Origin: Planctomycetota bacterium
Lineage (GTDB): Bacteria > Planctomycetota > B15-G4
Assembly (NCBI GenBank): GCA_003644265.1
Contig: QNBX01000242.1
Span: forward strand, 1-5,479
DNA: 5,479 nucleotides
Direction of reading: 5' to 3'
Below the pieces are notes generated by a model. The model worked only from the letters and a program-made list of their open reading frames with translations. It did not search any database and was not told the origin of the DNA. The translations under genes were made by a program, and so were the position numbers. Shown here piece after piece: positions 1 to 5,479 of the stretch (position 1 is its first letter; each line of letters begins with the position of its first letter).

Positions 1-2
1 CG

Positions 3-977
3 GACGTGGACTGGCCCTGCTGGATGGGGGGCATGAGCGGCGGCGGCATCTACTGGATCGACGCCGGGAGCCGCTACGTGGGCGCGGTCAACTCCCACGG
101 CTGGGGCAAGCCCGTCGAGACCACGCGCATCGGCGCCTGCCGCCTCACCGCCGTGAAGTACGACTACCTCGCCGACACCTGGGTGCCCGGCGCCTACTCG
201 ACCAGCGTGCGTGACCTGGTGCCCCTGGCCGTCCAGGCCGACAGCGCCATCCAAGCGGGCGCGGGCATTACGGGCATGTCCTACAAGGTGGCCAACTCCT
301 CGCTCTACGACCCGCCGATGACGGTCTACCCGGTGGATGTCTACCTGTCTACCAATGACAACATCTCCGCGTTCGACACGTTGATCGAGCACCACACCTT
401 CAGCTGGGACTTCGGCGCCAACTCCATGGTGACCGTCAACATGGGCGCACCCGCCGTGCCGGACGACACGGCGCCGGGCACCTACTGGACCGGCGTGATC
501 CTCGATCTGGTCGACAACGACACCAGCAACAACGACACCGACGGCTGGGACGCGGCGCAGATCACGGTCACGCCGCTGTGCGGCAACGGCGCGTGGGGCT
601 GGGTGGGTGGAGTCGGCAAGCCCGGTCTGTTCGGCACGCCTCTGTTGAGCTACACGAACCTGCCGGTCATCCCGAGCAGCAACTACGTGCTCAGTGTGTC
701 GGGAGCCTACCCGTGGATCTCCGGCTACCTGATCTTCGGATTCAGCTACATGAACGCGCCCTTCGACAAGGGCCGCATGTATCCCTACCCGGACATCGTC
801 CTCCCGATCGGGGTGGACGGCAGCGGCAACCTGACCCTCCCGGTGTCCTTCTCGGCGGATTCGACCTTCTGCGGAGTCAATGCCTGGGTGCAGGTCCTGT
901 TCCCCAACGATCCGGGCGCGATCGGGAGCAAGCAGACCTCCCAGACCCGCTACGTGGGCATGACCTTCGGTCAGTGA
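3..977 (+). CDS. Secreted trypsin-like serine peptidase with CARDB-like and C-terminal beta domains (5' partial)
   Basis: The frame is open to the left edge, so the GTG at 6 is internal; residues below are numbered from it. The N-terminal piece reads as the end of a chymotrypsin-fold (S1) peptidase: the GGMSGG motif (residues 8-13) puts the nucleophile at Ser11 (bases 36-38), and YVGAVNSHG (24-32) fits the strand after the active site. The His and Asp of the triad must lie upstream, outside the window. Residues about 70-188 resemble a CARDB domain: a VDVYLSTNDN strand, an APGTYWTGVILDLVDND strand pair and a closing DAAQITV. Residues about 191-323 form a Gly/Pro/aromatic-rich beta domain with a CG...W.Q.LF..DPGA pattern that I recognise from large exported planctomycete proteins. 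No membrane anchor follows, so secretion is inferred from composition and domains. The stop overlaps the next gene's start. The peptidase call is fairly sure; substrate and exact family are unknown. Confidence 0.83.
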   Translation, partial: DVDWPCWMGGMSGGGIYWIDAGSRYVGAVNSHGWGKPVETTRIGACRLTAVKYDYLADTWVPGAYSTSVRDLVPLAVQADSAIQAGAGITGMSYKVANSSLYDPPMTVYPVDVYLSTNDNISAFDTLIEHHTFSWDFGANSMVTVNMGAPAVPDDTAPGTYWTGVILDLVDNDTSNNDTDGWDAAQITVTPLCGNGAWGWVGGVGKPGLFGTPLLSYTNLPVIPSSNYVLSVSGAYPWISGYLIFGFSYMNAPFDKGRMYPYPDIVLPIGVDGSGNLTLPVSFSADSTFCGVNAWVQVLFPNDPGAIGSKQTSQTRYVGMTFGQ

Positions 978-979
978 TG
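975..979 (+). promoter_or_regulatory. TGATG stop/start overlap (translational coupling)
   Basis: The TGA of the peptidase gene (975-977) shares its A with the ATG of the TPR-CHAT gene (977-979). No purine-rich Shine-Dalgarno sequence is visible in the 20 bases before the ATG, so the downstream gene is probably translated by reinitiation after the upstream stop. This junction also decides the start: the same frame is open back to 578, but that extension is an Arg/Gln/Pro/His-rich shadow of the peptidase gene, whereas ATG 977 opens directly onto a lipoprotein signal peptide. Confidence 0.75.
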
Positions 980-3832
980 GCGCCGCCCGCTCGACTGAGC
1001 ACCCTGCTGTGTCTGGCTCTCTGGGCCTGTTCACCTTCGCCTGGAGAGCTCGATGCCGTCGCCGGAGGGGACGGCTCCTCCGTCGCGTCCGGCGTGGAGA
1101 CAGCGCCTGCTCCGTCGCGTCCCGCCGGCGGCGAGGACCCCGCGGCGCAGCTGGCCGCGCGCGCATCTGAACTCACCCGACAAGCTGAGTTTGCGGAGGC
1201 CGTGGGCCTGTGGCGTCAGGTGCGTGATCTGCGCGCGCGTGAGCTGGGCGTGCAGCACGAGCTCACCGGGCGCGCCTGGAACAACCTCGCCTTCGCGCTG
1301 GCCGGGGCCGGTGAGCTGCAGGCGGCGCTCGAGGCGGCCACCCGCTCGGTCGAGATCGCCAGCGCCGAGGGGACGCCGTCGCCCCAGTCCGGCATGGCGC
1401 GCATGCAGCTGGCCGAGCTGGCCGAGCGCCTCGGTCGTCTGCAGCTGGCGTGGCGTGCAGCGGAGGCGGCCTGCCGGGACTTCGAGGCCAGCTACGGCAA
1501 GACGCCCATGACCGGCGACGCCCACGAATTGGCCGGACGTCTGGCCCGGCGCGTGGGGGATCTGGAGGGCGCCGAGACGCACTTCCACTGGGCGCTCGCC
1601 ATCGCCGAGGGCACCTTCGGTATGTCCGACCCGGTCAAGACCTGCCGGCCCATGCTCTCGCTGGCGGCCGTGTTGGCCAGCGGCGGCCGGGTGGACGGCG
1701 CGCTGCAGCTGCTGGAGCACGTCGGACTCATGCTCGAGCGAGGCGGCCTGAGCGGGGGCCCCGAGTGGACTGCCAGCATGGCCACGCGCATCTCCCTGCT
1801 CGAGAGCCTGGGTGAGCGCGAGCTGGCCGCCGAACTGCTCGCGTCCCTGGTGGCCCGGGCCGACCCGAGCCTGGTCGGCGATCGCCGCACAGCGCTGGAG
1901 CACGCGCTGCACTTCGCCGCGCTCGGTGCGCCCGCGCGTGCTCGCGCCGCGTTGCCCGTGCCCGCCATCGCGCCGGGCGTGGAGGTCGCGGAGTCCGCGG
2001 CGATCCTGGCCCTGATGGCTGAGCTCGAGCTGCGCCGCGGGCGTCCGGCCGCCGCGCTCACGCTGGTGGATGGGGCCCTGGCCCTGCCCGGCGTGACGCA
2101 CGACCTCGCGGCCACAACCCTGCACCTGGCCCACGGGCGTGCGCTGCGGGCCCTGGGCGATGAGCAGGCGGTGGAGGTGCTGCTGGAGCTCTTCGGTCGC
2201 CTTCGCACGGTCTTCGGCGAGGACCACCCGTTGCAGCTCGAGCCGCTGCTGGCCCTGACCGCCGCCGAGCGCGAGGCCCACGGCGCGAGTCTCGAGCTGC
2301 TGGACGCCCTGGCCATGACCGACGCCGCCCTGGCCGGGTTGTTGCCCGAACGCACGGCCGCGCTCTTGGCTCGCCCCGGCGCGGGGCTCCCGGGTGACCT
2401 CGCGGCGGCCTACCTGGCCCTGGCCAGCGCGCGTCCGGAGCTCGCCCCGGCCAGCTTCGCCAGCCTGGACGCCCTGCGCGAGACGACCCTGCTGGAGGCC
2501 TTCGCCTGGTGGATCGCGCGCGGCGGGGCGGCGCGTTCATCCGCCCTGCTCGATCTGATCCAGGCGCGGGGGGAGGACGCCGCCATGCGCTTTCCGCCCG
2601 ACGAGCGGGCGAGCCTGCGGGCGCGCACCTCGGCGGACATCCGGCGCCTGCGTGAGGCCGGCTCGCCCTGGGTCGAGCTGCTCGCGCCACGGGGAGCCGC
2701 GCTCGCGGACGCGCGCAGCTTGCTCGCGGGTGACGACGAGCGGCTCTTGCTCTACTCGTGGGCGGGCGACGAGCTGTGGGCTCAGGTGGTGGGCCCGGAT
2801 GGCGGCCACGATCTGCAGCTGTCGCTGGGCCCGACGGTCCCCGTGGCGAAGCTGCTGGCCCGGGCTCAGACCGAGCTGCGCGACGTCGGCAGTGCGTGTG
2901 ATCTCAGCGCCCTCTCCGCGGCCTTGCTCGCGCCGCTGTGGAGCGAGCTGGCGGGCTGCACACGGGTGCTGCTCGTGGCCGACGGCCCGCTGGCCTTCCT
3001 GCCCTTCGAGGCCCTGCCGCTGCCGGGCCCGGTCACGGCGGGCGCCCCCGGCCGTCCCTGGGTGCAGACCTGCCGGGTGTCCTACGGCACGAGCGTGCGA
3101 CGACTGCTGCGCTTGGCCGCGGCGCCGCGCGAGGTCCGCAGCGGCGGCGTGCACGTGCAGCAGGGCGCCGTGTTCCGCGAGCATCCCGTGCCCGATCGGC
3201 TGGCGCGCTTGCGCGCTCGCTTCGATGTGAGCCCGACCTGGGGTGCGGCCAGCGGCGAGGGCGAGGTGTTGCCCGGCGACGAGCTCACCCTCTGGCGTGA
3301 CGACAGCCTCGAGTCGGCCCTGGTGGCCCGCGCCGCCGCCGGCGGCCTGAGCGGTCTGCGCTTCGTCGAGCTGGTGCTGCCCGGCTATATCGACGCGGCC
3401 GTCCCCTCGGCCACGGCCCTGCTGCTGGGCCCCGAGCCCGATGACGAGCGCGGCATCTGGGAGCGTGACGACGGCCTGCTGCTGCCCCACGAGCTCGCCG
3501 CCCTGCGCCTCGACGTCGACGTGCTGCTGTTGCCCATGCTCGAGCTCGGCCCCGACCCGACCGCGCCCGATCTGCGTCCGGCGGGCCTGCACGCCCTGGT
3601 GGCCGCGAGCTGGGAGGCGGGCGTCCGGCAGCTGCTCGTCAGCGCCTGGTCGCGCCAGGGACCGCCGCGTCCTGACTTCGATCGCATGCTCATGCAGCGC
3701 CTGCGACAGGGCGACCCCACGACCGCGCTCTGGGACACGCAGCAGGCCTGGCTGGCGCGCGCGCACGAGCGGGGCGACGGCAGCCTGGCGCACCCCGGCC
3801 TGTGGGTCCGCCTGCGCGCGTTCGGTCTCTGA
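977..3832 (+). CDS. TPR-CHAT lipoprotein with a catalytically dead CHAT domain
   Basis: This is a 951-residue protein. Residues 1-18 are a lipoprotein signal peptide with one Arg, a hydrophobic core and lipobox L15-W16-A17-C18, so it should be lipidated at Cys18 and held on the envelope; a low-complexity linker runs to about 55. Degenerate TPR helix pairs follow at about 57-88, 97-130, 139-172, 181-214, 224-257 and 340-410, then a helical linker to about 580. The CHAT domain spans about 585-951: LLLYSWAGDELWAQVV (590-605), VLLVADGPLAFLPFEAL (664-680), VSYGTS (701-706), DDGLLLPHEL (831-840), LLVSAW (886-891) and the closing HPGLWVRLRAFG. At the His site (usually ATHG) the protein reads VLPG, with Pro802. 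At the Cys site (usually LSACETG) it reads LPMLELG, with Leu855. There is no Cys after C699, so Cys-protease activity is excluded. A scaffold or partner-binding role is inferred, perhaps with the coupled upstream peptidase. Confidence 0.9.
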   Translation: MAPPARLSTLLCLALWACSPSPGELDAVAGGDGSSVASGVETAPAPSRPAGGEDPAAQLAARASELTRQAEFAEAVGLWRQVRDLRARELGVQHELTGRAWNNLAFALAGAGELQAALEAATRSVEIASAEGTPSPQSGMARMQLAELAERLGRLQLAWRAAEAACRDFEASYGKTPMTGDAHELAGRLARRVGDLEGAETHFHWALAIAEGTFGMSDPVKTCRPMLSLAAVLASGGRVDGALQLLEHVGLMLERGGLSGGPEWTASMATRISLLESLGERELAAELLASLVARADPSLVGDRRTALEHALHFAALGAPARARAALPVPAIAPGVEVAESAAILALMAELELRRGRPAAALTLVDGALALPGVTHDLAATTLHLAHGRALRALGDEQAVEVLLELFGRLRTVFGEDHPLQLEPLLALTAAEREAHGASLELLDALAMTDAALAGLLPERTAALLARPGAGLPGDLAAAYLALASARPELAPASFASLDALRETTLLEAFAWWIARGGAARSSALLDLIQARGEDAAMRFPPDERASLRARTSADIRRLREAGSPWVELLAPRGAALADARSLLAGDDERLLLYSWAGDELWAQVVGPDGGHDLQLSLGPTVPVAKLLARAQTELRDVGSACDLSALSAALLAPLWSELAGCTRVLLVADGPLAFLPFEALPLPGPVTAGAPGRPWVQTCRVSYGTSVRRLLRLAAAPREVRSGGVHVQQGAVFREHPVPDRLARLRARFDVSPTWGAASGEGEVLPGDELTLWRDDSLESALVARAAAGGLSGLRFVELVLPGYIDAAVPSATALLLGPEPDDERGIWERDDGLLLPHELAALRLDVDVLLLPMLELGPDPTAPDLRPAGLHALVAASWEAGVRQLLVSAWSRQGPPRPDFDRMLMQRLRQGDPTTALWDTQQAWLARAHERGDGSLAHPGLWVRLRAFGL

Positions 3833-3834
3833 CG

Positions 3835-3864
3835 GCTGCCTGCAACGCCGCTGCCTGCAGCGCA
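3835..3864. repeat. Two tandem copies of a 15-base unit in the convergent gap
   Basis: Between the two convergent stop codons, the unit GCTGCCTGCAACGCC (3835-3849) is followed directly by GCTGCCTGCAGCGCA (3850-3864), matching at 13 of 15 positions. It fills most of the 39-base gap. Only a weak CTGCA/TGCAG stem can form and there is no T-run, so I do not call it a terminator. A local slippage duplication is the simplest reading. Confidence 0.55.
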
Positions 3865-3871
3865 CGTTGCT

Positions 3872-4288
3872 TCATCGAACGCCGCGCTCATCGCACGCCG
3901 TCGGCAGCCAAGCGAGCAGGCCGATCAGGGCCACGCACACGCCCGCGAGCGTTCCGCGCAACCACGTCGCGTCAACCAGGCTGATCGACAGCGCGAAGGT
4001 GACGACCAGCAGACCGTAGGCCTTCCGCTTGGCCTCACGCGGCACCGTCCGGTCGTGGTCCCACTGGGTGAGGTAGGGGCCGAACAGACGGTTCGCGAGC
4101 AGGCGCCGGTGAAAAGCCGGCGAGGAGCGTCCGAAGCACGCCAGCGCGAGCAGCAGGAACGGCGTCGTCGGGAGCACGGGCAAGAACACACCGGCCATTC
4201 CGAGCGCCGTGAACAGCAAGCCGAGCACGAGCAGGCAGCAGCGCGCCAGGCCGGTCCTCGGAGTGTCTTTGGGGAGATCTTCGGTCAT
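3872..4288 (-). CDS. ybaN: YbaN/DUF454 family small inner-membrane protein
   Basis: This 138-residue protein matches the DUF454/YbaN family throughout and is close to its usual length. Family hallmarks are LPVLPTTPFLLLALACF (36-52), with the LPTTPF core at 39-44, RSSPAFH (54-60), and FGPYLTQW (69-76) followed by an Arg/Lys-rich stretch (80-89). Hydrophobic segments lie at about 15-50, read as one hairpin or two helices, and at about 91-106 and 112-129. It is thus a multi-pass cytoplasmic-membrane protein with a polar loop between the pairs. The biochemical role of the family is not established. The ATG at 4288 is the only normal start in the open frame, because an in-frame stop lies a short way upstream. 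No clear Shine-Dalgarno sequence precedes it. It is convergent with the TPR-CHAT gene and 293 bases downstream of the TPR gene on its own strand, so it probably has its own promoter. Confidence 0.93.
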   Translation of the reverse strand: MTEDLPKDTPRTGLARCCLLVLGLLFTALGMAGVFLPVLPTTPFLLLALACFGRSSPAFHRRLLANRLFGPYLTQWDHDRTVPREAKRKAYGLLVVTFALSISLVDATWLRGTLAGVCVALIGLLAWLPTACDERGVR

Positions 4289-4581
4289 GCAGGGAAGAGC
4301 TGGGTCGTTCGTCTTAGCCAGTCAGCAGCAGGTCTTGGTCAGCGCCTTCCAGAGTGCAGGTACTGGGGAGTCGGGGATAGAGGTCAGGTCATGCCGCCTC
4401 TGTGCCAACGTGCCTGAGACAGTTCAGCCCCGCGAGTTGAGTGTAGAGGGCCGCGGCACCGCCGCGGACAGGACGGGGGTAAGGCGGACGGACGATTCGA
4501 GCGGCACAGTGGCATCAGCGCGAGCTTCCGCGTCCGGAGCACCGGCGGGGCGCCCGGCCGCGACGTTCTGGCGAGGCGTGA
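4289..4581. other. Intergenic region between the TPR gene and ybaN
   Basis: These 293 bases separate two minus-strand genes. I see no convincing gene: the open frames crossing it are Arg/Ser/Gly-rich and run on into both neighbours' coding sequence. It should hold the 3' end of the TPR transcript and the ybaN promoter. No good -35/-10 pair is visible upstream of 4288. A GC hairpin lies at 4451-4467. Beside it is an imperfect direct repeat, GCGGACAGGACG (4464-4475) and GCGGACGGACG (4484-4494), whose first copy overlaps the right arm of the hairpin. Confidence 0.6.
4451..4467. repeat. Perfect 7-bp GC hairpin, possible transcription end of the TPR gene
   Basis: CCGCGGC (4451-4457) and GCCGCGG (4461-4467) are perfect inverted repeats around a 3-base loop. 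The hairpin lies 114 bases past the stop of the minus-strand TPR gene and 162 bases before ybaN, a plausible place for transcription to end. Neither flank has a real T-run; on the minus strand the following bases are CCCTCTACACTC. An intrinsic terminator is therefore only a possibility, and a protein-binding palindrome is equally open. Confidence 0.4.
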
Positions 4582-5349
4582 TCACTCCCCGCGAAACGCC
4601 GCCGCCTGCTCGGGCCGGCTCCAGGCCTCGTAGAGCGCGACGAGGGCGTCGCGGGCGGTGCCGATGGCGGCGTTGCCGGGCTCGAGGGTGGCCTCGAGGC
4701 CTGCGTGTCCGGCGCAGAGTTCGACCTCGGCTTCGGGGAGCCGCTGCAGGTCCGTGAGGCAGAAGCCCCGGGCAGTGCGTAACCAGTACGACATCCAGTG
4801 CTGGGCGCCGTTCGCGCGCTCGGCGTCCTGGATGGCGTGGATCAGGAGCCGCTCGGCCTGCTCGCTCCGTCCGAGCTGGCGCACGGCCAGGGCGTGCTGG
4901 CGCCGGGACCGCAGCGTGTCGAGGTGGCCCGGACCGACGGTCGCCGTCAGGTTGGCGGCAGCTTCTGCAGCCAGCGTCTCGGCCTCCGCGAGTTCAAGGA
5001 CACCGCCACGCTCGCGCAGGAACCGCGCCAGGTCCATCTGGGTGAGGCCGATTGCCCGTCGGTCACCCGCGTATTCCCGCTTGGCCTTGGCGAGGCGCTC
5101 CCGCCACACCTGCTCGGCCTCGTCGAGCCTGCCCTGCCTCTCGTGCAGGAAGGCCAGCGGCCGGCGCCAGCCGAGCACCAGGTCGACCTGGCCGCTGCGA
5201 TCCGCGCTCTCGACGGCCAGTCGCCAGTGCCGTTCGGCCTCGGAGAGCTGGTTCAGTCGCTCGAGGGAAAGTGCCAGTTGCACCCTCAGGATGGCGGTGT
5301 GCACGTCTCCCTCGAGGGCCGGCGCGATGTCCTTCAGGGCGTCTCGCAT
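4582..5349 (-). CDS. TPR repeat protein resembling the C-terminal part of TPR-bearing Ser/Thr kinases
   Basis: From ATG 5349 this is 255 residues, almost entirely helical TPR-type repeats at about 20-53, 62-95, 105-136, 145-178 and 188-221. Repeat signatures include LSEAERHWRLAVESADR, GRLDEAEQVWRERLAKAK, GPGHLDTLRSRR and GRSEQAERLLIHAI. The (L)G..H..TL spacing is that of kinesin-light-chain-like TPRs. The ending ALVALYEAWSRPEQAAAF closely follows the C-terminus I know from planctomycete and acidobacterial Ser/Thr kinases with TPR tails. The opening MRDALKDIAPALEGD resembles the junction before such TPRs. No kinase motif, signal peptide or membrane helix is present. The TPR region probably binds a protein partner. 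The start is uncertain: ATG 5349 has no clear ribosome binding site, and the frame is open to the right edge without another ATG, GTG or TTG. It could be a stand-alone TPR protein, a kinase tail cut by the window edge, or a remnant. Confidence 0.75.
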   Translation of the reverse strand: MRDALKDIAPALEGDVHTAILRVQLALSLERLNQLSEAERHWRLAVESADRSGQVDLVLGWRRPLAFLHERQGRLDEAEQVWRERLAKAKREYAGDRRAIGLTQMDLARFLRERGGVLELAEAETLAAEAAANLTATVGPGHLDTLRSRRQHALAVRQLGRSEQAERLLIHAIQDAERANGAQHWMSYWLRTARGFCLTDLQRLPEAEVELCAGHAGLEATLEPGNAAIGTARDALVALYEAWSRPEQAAAFRGE

Positions 5350-5434
5350 CAGCTCAACGGTAAGCGTCCGACGCCTGCTCTGCCGAGGCGCTTGACGCTG
5401 GACTGGCGCGTCGGCCGGGCGGCGCGGATCGCCC

Positions 5435-5479
5435 TCAGGCGGTGACGGCCACGGGACCGACCTCGACGTCAGCCGGTTC
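5435..5479 (-). CDS. Possible last codons of an upstream minus-strand gene (very partial)
   Basis: A second minus frame at the right edge reads EPADVEVGPVAVTA and then TGA (5435-5437). The 14 residues have ordinary acidic/hydrophobic composition and GC-rich third positions. The frame continuous with the TPR gene over the same bases gives an Arg/Pro/Ser-rich string more typical of non-coding reading. If real, this gene ends 85 bases before ATG 5349 of the TPR gene, and the two would be an operon. Fourteen codons cannot identify a product or prove coding. Confidence 0.25.
   Translation of the reverse strand, partial: EPADVEVGPVAVTA

Noticed and set aside
578..976. In-frame upstream extension of the TPR-CHAT frame, from a start at 578
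   Set aside because: It lies wholly inside the peptidase coding region, its translation is an Arg/Gln/Pro/His-rich shadow, and it would bury the lipoprotein signal peptide that begins exactly at ATG 977.
977..3832. Type III-E CRISPR TPR-CHAT protease (Csx29-like) or gasdermin-activating CHAT protease
   Set aside because: The protein has a lipoprotein signal, lacks the His/Cys dyad, and no Cas gene, CRISPR repeats or gasdermin gene is present in the window.
1031..3865. Long antisense open frames opposite the TPR-CHAT gene (1031-2281 and 2537-3865)
   Set aside because: They are Gln/Arg/Gly/His-rich mirror images of GC-rich codons, with no recognisable domain, whereas the plus strand carries clear TPR and CHAT motifs.
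4392..4407. Sigma-54-like -24/-12 element on the minus strand upstream of ybaN (TGGCAC, then GGCA with correct GG-GC spacing)
   Set aside because: The two bases before the -12 GC are CG instead of TT and the base after TGGCAC is not G. A single partial match in GC-rich DNA, with no sigma-54 activator gene in view, is too weak to call.
4484..4504. tRNA T-loop-like GATTCGA
   Set aside because: No matching T-stem, acceptor stem or anticodon arm can be drawn around it.
4209..4757. Plus-strand open frame of 182 codons crossing the intergenic region
   Set aside because: It overlaps the 5' end of ybaN and the 3' end of the TPR gene, turns into an Arg-rich string, and shows no motif.

Overview
This GC-rich, gene-dense window carries two genes on the plus strand that run into a convergent pair on the minus strand. 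The proteins suggest a planctomycete-like bacterium. A secreted protein combines a protease, a CARDB-like region and a glycine/proline-rich beta domain of a kind I associate with large marine planctomycetes. There are also TPR proteins of the type often attached to Ser/Thr kinases in such genomes, and a TPR-CHAT lipoprotein. This placement is inference from protein style, with no rRNA or marker gene to confirm it.

Left half (3-3832, plus). The 3' part of a secreted trypsin-like serine peptidase gene enters from the left edge. It retains the catalytic-serine motif, then a CARDB-like domain and a C-terminal beta domain. Its TGA overlaps by one base the ATG of the next gene, which encodes a 951-residue lipoprotein made of a signal peptide with lipobox, a TPR solenoid and a C-terminal CHAT (caspase-like) domain. 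The CHAT fold is readable end to end, but Pro and Leu occupy the catalytic His and Cys positions, and the last 252 residues contain no cysteine. The pair therefore looks like a working serine peptidase translated together with a surface-anchored, proteolytically dead TPR-CHAT scaffold. This is the most interesting feature of the window.

Middle (3833-4581). A 39-base convergent gap holds a 15-base tandem duplication. It is followed by a minus-strand gene for a small YbaN/DUF454 inner-membrane protein, then by about 290 bases without a convincing gene. That stretch contains a 7-bp GC hairpin and probably the ybaN promoter, which I cannot pinpoint.

Right edge (4582-5479, minus). A TPR protein ends in a sequence typical of the C-termini of TPR-bearing Ser/Thr kinases, but no kinase domain is visible. 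Its frame stays open to the window edge, yet the upstream part looks non-coding, and a different minus frame there looks like the last codons of another gene. The true start is unresolved. No RNA genes, mobile elements or CRISPR arrays were seen.
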